Shown piece by piece: positions 27,444 to 36,626 of a DNA stretch of 64,000 bases. A program made the position numbers and the translations under genes. Below the pieces are notes generated by a model. That model was not told where the DNA came from and made no database searches. It worked only from the letters and a program-made list of their open reading frames with translations. The DNA comes from Massilia sp. TS11 (GTDB lineage: Bacteria > Pseudomonadota > Gammaproteobacteria > Burkholderiales > Burkholderiaceae_D), in NCBI RefSeq assembly GCF_022012445.1, contig NZ_JAKLTS010000016.1:1-64000 (forward strand), read 5' to 3'. The first letter of the stretch is position 1, and each line of letters opens with the position of its first letter.

Positions 27444-28283
27444 CTATGATAGCAAGGCCGCCTCGGGCTGCACAGTTTCGGGGTCCGCGGCGGCGGCCGG
27501 GGCGGCCAGCTTGCGCAGCACGTGGCCGGCCGCCACCAGGCCGAAACTGGCCGTGACCACCATGGCCGAGCCGAAGCCGGCGCAGTTCAGGCCGGTGACG
27601 GCGCGCTCGTCGGCGTCGAGCGAGCAGCTGGCCTCGTTCTCGGGAAAGCGCAGCGGCTCCATCGAGAACACGGCGTCGATGTGCAGCTTGTTGCGGTTGC
27701 CGCGCGGGAAACCATGCTCGCGGCGCAGCTTCTTGCGCACCTTGGCCAGCAGCGGCTCCTGCTCGGTCTTGGACAGGTCGCGCACTTCGATCTTGGTCGG
27801 ATCGGTCTGGCCGCCGGCGCCGCCGACCGTGACCAGGGGAATCTGGCGCGCGTGGCAATAGGCGATCAGCGCGGTCTTGGCCTTGACGCTGTCGATCGCA
27901 TCGATCACGTAGTCGTAGCCGGGGGCGCCGACCAGGGCCTCGAGATTGCCGGCGTCGACGAAATCTTCGACCAGGTGCAGCTGGCACTCGGGATTGATCT
28001 CGCCGATGCGGCGCGCCAGCGCCTCGATCTTGGGCAGGCCGATGGTCGAGCTCAGGGCCTGGATCTGGCGGTTGATATTCGATTCGGCCACATTGTCGAG
28101 GTCGATCAGGGTCAGCCTGCCGATGGCGCTGCGCGCGAGCGCCTCGACCACCCAGGAACCAACGCCGCCGACGCCGATCACACACACATGGGCGGCACGA
28201 AAGCGCGCCAGCGCGGCGGCGCCATACAAGCGGGCAATGCCGCCAAAGCGGCGCGAGAAATCCATATCGTGAAGATCATCCAT
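27444..28283 (-). CDS. tcdA: tRNA threonylcarbamoyladenosine dehydratase
   Basis: TcdA (CsdL) cyclises t6A37 to ct6A in ANN-decoding tRNAs using ATP. The 279-residue E1-like enzyme has the Rossmann motif VIGVGGVGSWVVEALARS, the ATP-binding NINRQIQAL region, the IDAIDSVKAKTALIAYC stretch and the long KLRREHGFPRGNRNK insertion typical of TcdA. It leads the leftward tcdA-FKBP-cysK group. The TsaC/Sua5-type gene that supplies the t6A substrate pathway is about 15 kb away in this window. Confidence 0.92.
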   Translation of the reverse strand: MDDLHDMDFSRRFGGIARLYGAAALARFRAAHVCVIGVGGVGSWVVEALARSAIGRLTLIDLDNVAESNINRQIQALSSTIGLPKIEALARRIGEINPECQLHLVEDFVDAGNLEALVGAPGYDYVIDAIDSVKAKTALIAYCHARQIPLVTVGGAGGQTDPTKIEVRDLSKTEQEPLLAKVRKKLRREHGFPRGNRNKLHIDAVFSMEPLRFPENEASCSLDADERAVTGLNCAGFGSAMVVTASFGLVAAGHVLRKLAAPAAAADPETVQPEAALLS

Positions 28284-28353
28284 TCCGCCATTTTAGCGGA
28301 CACAGGCGCGGCGCCTGCACTACAATGAAAGCTTCCGTATCCGAAAGCCTGTC

Positions 28354-29535
28354 ATGACCGCGTCCCTGATCGATACCGCGCCCGGCTTTGATGAGCCGCT
28401 GGCCGTCCTCAAGCATTGCCACGACCGCATCCGCAAACAAATGCAGACGCTCGAGCGCCTGCTGGCCCACCTGCCCGCCCACGGCGCCGACGCCGACGCC
28501 CAGAAGGCGGCCCAGGCGGTGCTCAATTATTTTGACAAAGGTGCCCCGCTGCACCACGAAGACGAAGAGCAGAACCTGATTCCGATGCTGCTGGCCACGG
28601 CCAATGGCGAGGACGCGGAAACCCTGGCGCGCCTGGTGCCGGCCCTGATCGAAGACCATTCGACCATGTTTGCCATCTGGCAGGACCTGCACGAGCAGCT
28701 CAAGGCCATCGCCGAGGGCAGCGCCACCTTCCTCAATCCGGCCGATGTGCGCCGCTTCGCCGAGACCTATGCGCGCCACATGGAGGTCGAGGAAACCCAG
28801 GTCACGCCGATGGCGCGCCGCCTGTTCAGCCCGGCTCAGCTCAAGGCCCTGGGCGAGGCCATGCAGCAGCGCCGCGGCATCGGCGCGCCGGCCTCGGGCC
28901 AGGCCCTGGCCGATCTGCGCCGCGACTACGGCCAGGCCAGCCTGTCCGAATCCGATGTGCTGGCCGACCCGATCGCCCAGTTCGCCAAGTGGTTCGACGA
29001 AGCCATCAAGGCCGAAGTCAACGAGCCGAACGCCATGGGCCTGTCCACGGTCGACGAGGACGGGCGCCCGCATTCGCGCATCGTGCTGATCAAGCAATTC
29101 GACGCGCGCGGCTTCACCTGGTACACGAATTACGCCAGCGATAAGGGACGGCAATTGCGCGCCCATCCGCACGCCGCCTTGCTATTCTTCTGGAGCGAAC
29201 TGGAACGCCAGGTCCGCATTGAAGGAGACGTCGAACTGACTGCTGCCGAAGAAAGCGACAAGTACTTCCACAGCCGGCCCCTGAAAAGTCGGCTGGCGGC
29301 CCTGGCTTCCCACCAAAGCGACCCGATCGACAGCCGCGAGGCGCTCGAACGCGCCTACGCGGCGGTGGAAGCCCAGTACGGCGAAGCGCCGCCGCGCCCG
29401 GCACACTGGGGCGGCTACCGGCTCAAGCCGCGTCGCATCGAATTCTGGCAGGGGCGCCGTTCACGCTTCCACGACCGCATCGTCTACCTGCTGCAGCCGG
29501 ACGGCAGCTGGCAGCGCGAGCGCCTGCAACCTTAA
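28354..29535 (+). CDS. pdxH: Hemerythrin (HHE) domain fused to pyridoxamine 5'-phosphate oxidase
   Basis: One uninterrupted 393-residue frame holds two proteins normally encoded separately. Residues about 12-165 are an HHE cation-binding domain with the di-iron ligands expected of hemerythrins (H21/H23 region, HHEDEE at 67-72, EDHSTMF at 100-106, ARHMEVEE at 140-147). Residues about 183-393 are a complete Pdx[36 protein letters not shown], the FMN site [19 protein letters not shown], and the C-terminal [17 protein letters not shown]. PdxH oxidises pyridoxine/pyridoxamine phosphate to PLP with oxygen. An internal ATG at codon 170 (28861), behind a weak GAGG, could give a separate PdxH. No frameshift is evident. 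Confidence 0.88.
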   Translation: MTASLIDTAPGFDEPLAVLKHCHDRIRKQMQTLERLLAHLPAHGADADAQKAAQAVLNYFDKGAPLHHEDEEQNLIPMLLATANGEDAETLARLVPALIEDHSTMFAIWQDLHEQLKAIAEGSATFLNPADVRRFAETYARHMEVEETQVTPMARRLFSPAQLKALGEAMQQRRGIGAPASGQALADLRRDYGQASLSESDVLADPIAQFAKWFDEAIKAEVNEPNAMGLSTVDEDGRPHSRIVLIKQFDARGFTWYTNYASDKGRQLRAHPHAALLFFWSELERQVRIEGDVELTAAEESDKYFHSRPLKSRLAALASHQSDPIDSREALERAYAAVEAQYGEAPPRPAHWGGYRLKPRRIEFWQGRRSRFHDRIVYLLQPDGSWQRERLQP

Positions 29536-29574
29536 GCCGGCACGGGGCCGCCGTGGCTGGCAACGGAGGCCCCG

Positions 29575-30768
29575 ATGTTCGAGCAAGTCCGCCTGCAACA
29601 CTGGACGCGCCAGGTCCAGCGCCAGCTGGTGCTGCCATTACGCATTGAACTGTGGAACGGGCAGCAGATCGACCTGTCCCCGGCGCCGCCGCGCGTCACC
29701 CTGCGCATCCCGGCCCCGGCCGCCCTGCGCTATCTGTTCTCCCCTTCGCTCGACCAGCTCGGGCGCGCCTATGTCGAGGGCCTGATCGAGGTGCGCGGGC
29801 GCGCCGCCGACATGATCCAGATCGTGACCGAGCTGGCGCGCGCAAGCCTGCGTCCGGGGCGCAGCGTCACGCGCCTGCTGCGCCACACGCGCGCGCGCGA
29901 CGCCGCCGCCATCCGCTACCACTACGATGTCTCGAACGATTTTTACGCGGCCTGGCTCGACCGCAACATGGTGTATTCCTGCGCCTATTTCGAGCATGGC
30001 GACGAGACCCTGGGCGCGGCCCAGCTGAAGAAAATCGACCACATCCTGGCCAAGATTGCCCTGCAGCCGGGGCAACGCCTGCTCGACGTCGGCTGCGGCT
30101 GGGGTGCGCTGGTGCTGCGCGCGGCCGAGCGCTATGGCGCGCGCTGCCTCGGCATCACCCTGTCCGAAAACCAGGCGGCACTGGCGCGCGCGCGCGTCGC
30201 CGAGGCCGGCCTCGGCCATCTGATCGAGATCCGCCTGCAGGACTACCGCGATGTGCGCGGCGAGTTTGAGCGCATCACCAGCGTCGGCATGTTCGAGCAT
30301 GTGGGCCTGGCCAATCTGGCCAGCTATTTCGCCCACTTGCGCAGCCTGCTCGCGCCGGGCGGCATCATCATGAACCACGGCATCACCAGCACCAGTGTCG
30401 ACGCCCGCGACGCGCCCTATGGCGGCGGGCGCTTCATCGACGAATACGTGTTCCCCCATGGCGAACTGGCCCATATCGGCACGGTGCTGCAGGCCATGCA
30501 GGAAGGCGGGCTCGAGGCGCGCGACGTGGAAAATCTGCGCCGCCACTACGCGCGCACCTGCAGCCTGTGGGCCGAGCGTTTCGAAGCGGCCGGCGAGCAG
30601 CTGCACAGCCTGGTCGATGCGCGCCGCTACCGCATCTGGCGCGTGTATCTGGCCGGCTGCGCGTATGCGTTCGCGCACGACTGGGTCAGCCTGTACCAGG
30701 TGGTGTGCGGGCGCGCCGGCGAAGGGCCCGAGGGCATGCCCTGGTCACGCCGCTACATGTACGCCTAA
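29575..30768 (+). CDS. cfa: Cyclopropane-fatty-acyl-phospholipid synthase family methyltransferase
   Basis: This SAM-dependent enzyme adds a methylene bridge to unsaturated membrane fatty acids. The 397-residue protein has the N-terminal lipid-binding region, the family signature IRYHYDVSNDFYAAWLD, NMVYSCAYFE, the SAM-binding motif LLDVGCGWGALVLRAAERYG, ITLSENQ, and the active-site region SVGMFEHVG and FIDEYVFPHGEL. It lies 39 bases after the PdxH fusion gene on the same strand. Its stop overlaps tail-to-tail by 4 bases with the convergent hybrid kinase gene. A related mycolate-type methyltransferase activity cannot be excluded. Confidence 0.92.
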   Translation: MFEQVRLQHWTRQVQRQLVLPLRIELWNGQQIDLSPAPPRVTLRIPAPAALRYLFSPSLDQLGRAYVEGLIEVRGRAADMIQIVTELARASLRPGRSVTRLLRHTRARDAAAIRYHYDVSNDFYAAWLDRNMVYSCAYFEHGDETLGAAQLKKIDHILAKIALQPGQRLLDVGCGWGALVLRAAERYGARCLGITLSENQAALARARVAEAGLGHLIEIRLQDYRDVRGEFERITSVGMFEHVGLANLASYFAHLRSLLAPGGIIMNHGITSTSVDARDAPYGGGRFIDEYVFPHGELAHIGTVLQAMQEGGLEARDVENLRRHYARTCSLWAERFEAAGEQLHSLVDARRYRIWRVYLAGCAYAFAHDWVSLYQVVCGRAGEGPEGMPWSRRYMYA

Positions 30769-33700
30769 GCGGCGCCGTGCTCGGCGATCAGGGCGCGCAG
30801 GGCCGCATACACCTCGTCCAGCAGCGGGCCGAGCGTGGCCAGCTGGCCCAGCATGGCCGCGCTGTCGCCGGCGGCCAGGCTGCGCGCCAGCTGTTCGAGC
30901 GCATCCTGGGCCGGACCGGCGCCGAAATTGACGAGCACACCCTTGAGGCTATGCGCGGCGCGCTGGATGGCCTCGCGCTCGCCGCGCCGCACGGCCGCGG
31001 CCAGGGTCTCGAACAGGGCCGGGCCGTCGACCAGGAAGATGCCGGCCAGTTCAAGGAACAGATCGAGGTCGTCGTCGAGGCGCTTGAGCGCGCTCTGCCA
31101 GGCCAGCACCGGCTGCTGGGCGCCGGCGTCGAAGCGGCGCACCACGTCGCGCAGGCGGGCCGCGTCGATCGGCTTGGACAGATAGTCGTCCATGCCGGCC
31201 GCCAGGCAGCGCTCGCGGTCGCCCTGCATGGCGCGCGCCGTCATCGCCACAATCGGCACATGGGCGCCCTCGCCCTGGTCGGCCTCGCGCTGGCGGATAT
31301 GACGCGCCACGCTCAGGCCGTCCAGGCCCGGCATCTGTACGTCGAGCAGAATCAGGTCGAAGCCGCCGGCCTGCGCATGTTCGAGCGCGGCCAGGCCATT
31401 GTCGACCAGGGTGATGTGGTGGCCCAGGCGTTCGAGCAGGCGCACGGCCAGGCGCTGGTTGACCGGATTGTCCTCGGCCAGCAGCACGCGCAGGCGCCAG
31501 GCCGCGTGCTCCTGGCTGCTGTAGACGGGCTCACGCGCGCAGCCGCCGGCCGCGCTGGCGCCCGGCAGCAAGGGCGCCAAGCTGGGCGGCTGGGCCGCAT
31601 CTTCGTCGTCCGCCAGGGCCGCGCTGGGCGTCAGCGGCAGCGTGAAATAAAAGGTGCTGCCGCGCCCCGGTTCGCTGTCGACCAGCAGCTCGCCCTGCAT
31701 CAGGATCACCAGGCGGCGGCTGATCGTCAGGCCGAGGCCGGTGCCGCCGTACTGGCGCGTGGTCGAGCCGTCGGCCTGGGCGAAGGCCTCGAAAATCAGG
31801 CGCTGCTTGTCGGCCGGGATGCCGATGCCGGTGTCGCGCACGGCGAAATGCAGGTCGACCCGGTGCGCCTGCACGCGCCCGACGGCCACGGTCAGCACGA
31901 CCTCGCCCTGCTCGGTGAACTTGATCGCATTGCCCAGCAAGTTCAGCAGCACCTGGCGCAGGCGGCCCGGGTCGCCCTTGACGGCCGGCGGCAGGCCGCT
32001 GCCCAGTTCCAGCGCCAGGCGCAGGCCCTTCTGCTGGGCGCGCAGCTGCATGGCACGCACGCAGGCGTGGGCCAGGCGGGCCGGGTCGAAGGGAATGTCT
32101 TCGATGTCGAGCTTGCCCGCCTCGATCTTGGAGAAGTCGAGGATGTCGTTGACGATCGTCAGCAGGGCATCGGCCGAGGCCTTGACCAGGCCGATGTCCT
32201 CGCGCTGCTGGCCGCTGAGCTTGGATTCGAGCACCAGTTCGGTCATGCCGAGGATGCCGTTCATCGGGGTGCGGATTTCATGGCTCATATTGGCCAGGAA
32301 TTCGCTCTTCGCGCGGCTGGCCGCTTCGGCCGATTCGATCGCGCGCTGCATGGCTTCGCGCGCCGCGCGCTGTTCGCTGATGTCGATCGCAAAGCCCAGC
32401 AGATAGCTCTCGCCGCCGCTGGTGATCACCACCCGGTTGACCAGCAGATCGATGGGCGGATCGACGAACTTCAGGCGCCGCTCGGCCGTGATCAGACGGC
32501 CCGTGCGCCAGGCTTCCTCGTCTTCGCGCGCCGTCATGGCGACCCAGCCGGGTGTGGCGAATTCTTCGATGCGGCGCCCCAGCATCTGCGCCTTGGGCAG
32601 CGGCGCCATCTGGCAGAACTGGCGGTTCAGGCGCACGAAGCGGCCGTCGCGGTCCTTGAGGAAGACCGGCAACGGCAGCTGGTCGAGAATCTGCTCGGTC
32701 AGCTCGCGCTGGCGCTGGGCTTCCAGCTCGGCCAGCTTGCGGGCGCTGATGTCCTGCAAGGTGCCGGCGATGCGCAGCGCGCGCTTGCCGCGCCAGGCGA
32801 TCACCTTGCCGCGCAGGGCCGTGTAGCGCCAGGCCCCGCTGGCCGTGCGAAAACGCAGTTCGATGTCGAGCTCGGGCCGCTGCTGGCGCAGATGCTCCTT
32901 CAGATGCACATGCCAGGCCCAGGCGTCGTCCGGATGCATCTCGGCGCGCCAGTCGATGCCGCGCAGGCGCGGATCGTCGAGGCCGTAGCCGAGGCCGAGC
33001 AGCCAGGCCTCCTCGACATACGGCTGGGCCTCGTCCATATTCCAGTCCCACAGGCGGCTCTCGGCGCCCTTCAGGGCCTGGCGCAGGCGCTCCTCGCTGA
33101 CGGCCAGCTGGTCCTGGGTCAGCTTCTGTTCGGTCACGTCGATCAGCGAACCGCTCATGCCGGTCACATTGCCGCGCTCGTCCTCGATGCGGCGCGCGTA
33201 CACCTGCAGCCAGCGCTGGCCGCCGTCGTGCGTCCGGAAGCGCAGGGTCTGGCGAAAGTCGGCGCTGCGCTGCGACAGCAGGGCGATCAGGGCCTGCAGA
33301 TGCTGCTGCTGGTCCTCGCCGAGGACAAAACCGAGGGCGCGCCGGCCCAGGCTGTCGACCACGGAAAAGCCGGTGATCGCTTCCCAGGCCGGGTTCAGAT
33401 ACACCCAGTGGCCGGCCAGATCGGTCTGGAACACGACCTCACGCAGGCTGTTCAGAATGCGGCGGTGATTCGCCTCGGCCTTGGCCAGGGCGCCGCGCGC
33501 CTGTTCGCGCTGCTGGACCAGGTGCTCGAGCAGATGGGTCAGGCGCAGCAGATCGGATTCGAAATCGTCGCTGGCCGGACGCGGCGGCAGCGGTGCGCCG
33601 TCGGCCAGGCGCTCGACCGAGGCCTGCAGCGACGCCAGAATCTCGCGCTGGCGCTCGGCCTCGGCGCGCAACTGGGCATTGGCGCCCATCAGTTCGGCCG

Positions 33701-33908
33701 AGGAGATGTCGAGCATGCGGGTGCGTACCTGCAGGTCGCGCTCGAACTGCTGGTAGCTCTGGTCGATCAGCTGGAGCAGCCTGACCACGCCATCGGCCAG
33801 GCCGTCGTCGCCGCGCGCGCGCAGCTCCTGGATGCGCTGGTACAGGTCGCGTTCGCTGGCCACGCCGAAGGCCTGGCGCAGCTGGCGGCCGAGCAGGCGG
33901 TGGCGCAC
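30765..33908 (-). CDS. Cytoplasmic PAS-rich hybrid histidine kinase with REC and HPt
   Basis: The 1047-residue kinase has no membrane segment. In order: N-terminal helical region and coiled coil (1-145); three PAS domains (about 146-262, 275-395, 402-515); phospho-acceptor domain with His543 (SHEIRTPMNG); ATPase (N box LNLLGNAIKF, G boxes DTGIGIP and GGTGLGL); receiver with Asp856; C-terminal HPt with His986 (AAHSLKGVLVNFGA). The receiver and HPt allow an internal four-step relay. The start is a GTG, two codons after the in-frame TAG that ends the upstream HD-GYP gene; no earlier start is possible. The HD-GYP response regulator is its probable output. Confidence 0.9.
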   Translation of the reverse strand: MRHRLLGRQLRQAFGVASERDLYQRIQELRARGDDGLADGVVRLLQLIDQSYQQFERDLQVRTRMLDISSAELMGANAQLRAEAERQREILASLQASVERLADGAPLPPRPASDDFESDLLRLTHLLEHLVQQREQARGALAKAEANHRRILNSLREVVFQTDLAGHWVYLNPAWEAITGFSVVDSLGRRALGFVLGEDQQQHLQALIALLSQRSADFRQTLRFRTHDGGQRWLQVYARRIEDERGNVTGMSGSLIDVTEQKLTQDQLAVSEERLRQALKGAESRLWDWNMDEAQPYVEEAWLLGLGYGLDDPRLRGIDWRAEMHPDDAWAWHVHLKEHLRQQRPELDIELRFRTASGAWRYTALRGKVIAWRGKRALRIAGTLQDISARKLAELEAQRQRELTEQILDQLPLPVFLKDRDGRFVRLNRQFCQMAPLPKAQMLGRRIEEFATPGWVAMTAREDEEAWRTGRLITAERRLKFVDPPIDLLVNRVVITSGGESYLLGFAIDISEQRAAREAMQRAIESAEAASRAKSEFLANMSHEIRTPMNGILGMTELVLESKLSGQQREDIGLVKASADALLTIVNDILDFSKIEAGKLDIEDIPFDPARLAHACVRAMQLRAQQKGLRLALELGSGLPPAVKGDPGRLRQVLLNLLGNAIKFTEQGEVVLTVAVGRVQAHRVDLHFAVRDTGIGIPADKQRLIFEAFAQADGSTTRQYGGTGLGLTISRRLVILMQGELLVDSEPGRGSTFYFTLPLTPSAALADDEDAAQPPSLAPLLPGASAAGGCAREPVYSSQEHAAWRLRVLLAEDNPVNQRLAVRLLERLGHHITLVDNGLAALEHAQAGGFDLILLDVQMPGLDGLSVARHIRQREADQGEGAHVPIVAMTARAMQGDRERCLAAGMDDYLSKPIDAARLRDVVRRFDAGAQQPVLAWQSALKRLDDDLDLFLELAGIFLVDGPALFETLAAAVRRGEREAIQRAAHSLKGVLVNFGAGPAQDALEQLARSLAAGDSAAMLGQLATLGPLLDEVYAALRALIAEHGAA

Positions 33909-33911
33909 GCT

Positions 33912-34958
33912 CTAGCCGCCTTCGGCCATGCCGTCCTGGAAGCGGGCGCGCACGGCCAGCACCTCGTCCCAGCGCGCCAGCAGCGCGTCGACGCAGACCG
34001 GATCGAAATGGCTGCCGCGGTTGTCGATCAGGTAGTCGCGCGCGGCCTCCAGGCTCCAGGCCTGCTTGTAGGGGCGCACGCTGGTCAGGGCATCGAACAC
34101 ATCGGCCACGGCGACGATGCGTCCGACCAGGGGAATCGCCTCCCCGGCCAGGCCCTGCGGATAGCCGTGGCCGTCGAAGCGCTCGTGGTGCGAATGGGCG
34201 ATCACCGCGGCCAGACGCAGCATGCGCGCCTGGCTGTCCTTCAGGATGTCGTGGCCGATCTTGGCGTGCTGGCGCATGATCACCAGCTCGGCCTCGTCGA
34301 GCCGGCCGGGCTTGAGCAGAATGTGGTCGGGCGTGCCGACCTTGCCGATATCGTGCATCGGCGCGGCGTTCAGGATGTCCTCCCGCTCCTGGGCCGGCAG
34401 ACCGAGCTGCTCGGCGATCAGGGCCGAATAGTGTGCCATGCGCTGGATGTGGGCGCCCGTTTCGGGGTCGCGGTATTCGGAGGCGCGGCACAGCAGCAGA
34501 ATGGTTTCCTGTTCGCGCGCGCGCAATTCGTGGGTGGCCTTGGCCACTTCCTGGGCCAGCCAGACGGCGCGGTCCTGCAGGGCCAGGCTGGCGCGGCGCA
34601 GGGCCAGCATATTGCGCGTGCGCGCCAGGAATTCGACCTTGTCGACCGGCTTGGCCAGAAAATCGCTGGCCCCGTTTTCGAGCGCGCGGTGGCGCACTTC
34701 GACGTCCTGGCTGGCCGTGACCATCAGCACCGGCGGCAGTTCGCGCCCGTCGGCGCGCAGGCGCGCCATGAAGTCGAGCCCGTTCAGATCGGGCATCATG
34801 TAGTCGAGAATCAGGAGGTCGCACGGGTGCTGGCGGCACCAGTCGAGGGCGTCGTGCGCCGACTGGAAGCTGACGGTGCTGACACCGTCCAGTTTTTCGA
34901 TGAGGCGCGACATCAACACCAGGTTGATGTGCGTGTCATCGACGATCACCACTTGCAT
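33912..34958 (-). CDS. HD-GYP response regulator (RpfG-like c-di-GMP phosphodiesterase)
   Basis: The 348-residue protein has a receiver (acceptor Asp52, LLILDYMMPDLNG) joined by a helix to an HD-GYP domain. The metal-binding HD pair (202-203, in PMHDIGKVG), the HAKIGHDIL helix, the HHERFDGHGYPQG signature with GYP at 265-267, and ADVFDALTSVRPYK are all present, so hydrolysis of cyclic di-GMP is likely. It is the first gene of a two-gene operon; the kinase follows in the same frame after a TAG. Phosphorylation by that kinase probably controls activity. Confidence 0.93.
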   Translation of the reverse strand: MQVVIVDDTHINLVLMSRLIEKLDGVSTVSFQSAHDALDWCRQHPCDLLILDYMMPDLNGLDFMARLRADGRELPPVLMVTASQDVEVRHRALENGASDFLAKPVDKVEFLARTRNMLALRRASLALQDRAVWLAQEVAKATHELRAREQETILLLCRASEYRDPETGAHIQRMAHYSALIAEQLGLPAQEREDILNAAPMHDIGKVGTPDHILLKPGRLDEAELVIMRQHAKIGHDILKDSQARMLRLAAVIAHSHHERFDGHGYPQGLAGEAIPLVGRIVAVADVFDALTSVRPYKQAWSLEAARDYLIDNRGSHFDPVCVDALLARWDEVLAVRARFQDGMAEGG

Positions 34959-34988
34959 GGTGCCCCTCGATCTTTATTCAGGATGAAA

Positions 34989-35528
34989 CTATTTTAACCT
35001 GTCAGCAAAGGTTTTTCGGAACTTTGCCAGTTTCGGCGCCACCACGAAGGCGCAATAGCCCTGCATCGGGTGCTGGCGGAAATAGTTCTGGTGATAGGCC
35101 TCGGCCGGGTAGTACACGCCGGCCGGCTCGATCGTGGTGACGATGGGCGCATCCCAGACGGCGGCCATGCATTTGATGACGTCCTCGGCAATCGCCGCCT
35201 GTTCCGCATCCTGGGCGAAGATCACCGAGCGGTACTGGGTGCCGACATCATTGCCCTGGCGGTTCAGCGTGGTCGGGTCGTGGATGGTGAAGAAGATTTC
35301 GAGCAGCTCGCGGTAGCCGAGCACGGCCGGATCGAATACCAGCTTGACGACTTCCGCATGGCCGGTGGCGCCGCTGCACACGGCCTCATAACTGGGATCG
35401 GGCGTGTGCCCGCCCGCATAGCCAGACTCGACACTGACGACGCCGCGCAATTCCTGGAAGACGGCCTCCAGACACCAGAAGCATCCGCCGCCGAGAATCG
35501 CGGTTTTCGAATCGTGCTCGCTGCTCAC
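34989..35528 (-). CDS. msrA: Peptide-methionine (S)-S-oxide reductase A
   Basis: MsrA repairs S-methionine sulfoxide in proteins using thioredoxin. The 179-residue protein carries the active-site GGGCFWCLEAVFQEL, the GYAGGHTPDPSYEAVCSGATGHAE segment (quoted in part) and the YHQNYF region near the C-terminus. A GTG at 35528 with a GGAG sequence 8 bases upstream is preferred. The frame stays open to ATG codons at 35573-35576, but those lie inside a hairpin (arms 35551-35558 and 35563-35570) and add non-conserved Arg-rich residues. Confidence 0.9.
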   Translation of the reverse strand: MSSEHDSKTAILGGGCFWCLEAVFQELRGVVSVESGYAGGHTPDPSYEAVCSGATGHAEVVKLVFDPAVLGYRELLEIFFTIHDPTTLNRQGNDVGTQYRSVIFAQDAEQAAIAEDVIKCMAAVWDAPIVTTIEPAGVYYPAEAYHQNYFRQHPMQGYCAFVVAPKLAKFRKTFADRLK

Positions 35529-35622
35529 CCCATGCTCTCCTTGGCTTGCCCGTGCCCGCAGGCGGGCACGCATCAACCCTATTCTAGCGCGTGTGGCCGC
35601 GCCCTTGCTGGCGCACGTGCAA

Positions 35623-36393
35623 CTAGGCGCGCCCGCCGCCCTCGCCGGCGCGCAAGGTCAGCACTTTGACGCCCTGGCGCGTCACCAGCACCGTGTGCTC
35701 GAACTGGGCCGACAGCTGGCCGTCGCGCGTGACCACGGTCCAGCCGTCGGCCTCGGTGTAGACCTCGGCCGCGCCCTGGTTGATCATCGGCTCGATGGTG
35801 AAAGTCATGCCTTCGCGCAGCACCATGCCGGTGCCGGCGCGGCCCCAGTGCAGCACCTGGGGCTCTTCGTGCATCGCACGGCCGATGCCATGCCCGCAGT
35901 AGTCTTCGACCACGGTGTAGCCGTGCTTGTTGGCATGACGCTCGATCGCGTGGCCGATGTCGCCGAGGCGGCCGCCGGGACGCACGGCGCGGATGCCCTT
36001 CCACAGGGCCTCGTAGCTGACCTGGACCAGGCGCCGCGCGGCCGGGCTCACCTCGCCGACCAGATAGGTTTTGCTGGAGTCGGCGATGAAGCCGTTCTTT
36101 TCGAGCGTGATGTCGAAGTTGACGATATCGCCGCTGCACAGGATCTCGTCGGCGGCCGGCACGCCATGGCAGACCACCTGGTTGCGCGAGGCATTGAGCG
36201 CATAGGCAAAGCCGTACTGGCCCTTGCTGGCCGGGCGCGCCTTGAGCGTGTCGACGATGTAGCGTTCGACCAGATCATTGACCTGCAAGGTCGACAGGCC
36301 GATCAGCGGCTGCTGATCGAGGTGCTCGAACACGCGCGCCAGCAGTCGGCCGGACTCGGCCATCAGGGCGATTTCCTGGGGGCGCTTGATCAT
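35623..36393 (-). CDS. map: Type I methionine aminopeptidase, coupled to a ParD-like gene
   Basis: This metalloenzyme removes N-terminal methionine from nascent proteins. The 256-residue protein has all five metal ligands in context: Asp in NFDITLEKNGFIADSSKTY (two Asp), His in CGHGIGRAMHEEPQVLHW, Glu in FTIEPMIN and the final Glu in AQFEHTVLVT. The start ATG (36393) overlaps the stop of the upstream ParD-like gene (ATGA), so expression is coupled. Map genes for housekeeping use usually sit beside rpsB; this copy in a ParD-like operon is probably a paralogue. The frame stays open upstream, but family length fits this start. Confidence 0.92.
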   Translation of the reverse strand: MIKRPQEIALMAESGRLLARVFEHLDQQPLIGLSTLQVNDLVERYIVDTLKARPASKGQYGFAYALNASRNQVVCHGVPAADEILCSGDIVNFDITLEKNGFIADSSKTYLVGEVSPAARRLVQVSYEALWKGIRAVRPGGRLGDIGHAIERHANKHGYTVVEDYCGHGIGRAMHEEPQVLHWGRAGTGMVLREGMTFTIEPMINQGAAEVYTEADGWTVVTRDGQLSAQFEHTVLVTRQGVKVLTLRAGEGGGRA

Positions 36394-36602
36394 GAGGCGC
36401 TTTCGTGCAGGGCGCTGGTGTCGACCCCGGCGCCGCGCATCTCGCGCACGAGCAGTTCGTTGAAGCTCAGGGTCGGGTTCATTTCGCACAGCATGCCGAT
36501 CTTGATCCAGAACGCCGCCTGGGCATTGATCGAGCGGCAGGCCACGGCGCTCGCCCGGCGCAGCTGCTCATGCAGTTCGGCGTCGATGTTCACAATGCCC
36601 AT
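36390..36602 (-). CDS. ParD-like antitoxin-family protein
   Basis: This 70-residue protein is of the ParD-like family. Its N-terminal strand-helix (MGIVNIDAELHEQLRRASAV) resembles a ribbon-helix-helix DNA-binding antitoxin, and the segment CRSINAQAAFWIKIGMLCEMNPTLSF is characteristic of that family. It starts behind a GAGGGG ribosome site. No ParE-type toxin follows; the next gene is a methionine aminopeptidase, overlapping by 4 bases. A palindromic operator and promoter lie immediately upstream, as expected for an autoregulated antitoxin operon. Whether it is an antitoxin, a transcriptional regulator of map, or both is unknown. Confidence 0.8.
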   Translation of the reverse strand: MGIVNIDAELHEQLRRASAVACRSINAQAAFWIKIGMLCEMNPTLSFNELLVREMRGAGVDTSALHESAS

Positions 36603-36626
36603 GGCATCCCCTCACAATATATTAAA

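Noticed and set aside
30567-34997. A very long open frame on the + strand (over 1400 codons)
   Set aside because: It lies antisense to the HD-GYP and hybrid kinase genes, has no recognisable domain, and has the His/Gln/Arg/Ala-rich composition typical of high-GC shadow frames.
36612-36625. Run AATATATTAAA as a separate promoter for the ParD-like gene
   Set aside because: It falls between the operator and the ribosome site, leaving no room for a leader. The TATACT at 36647-36652 is a better -10.
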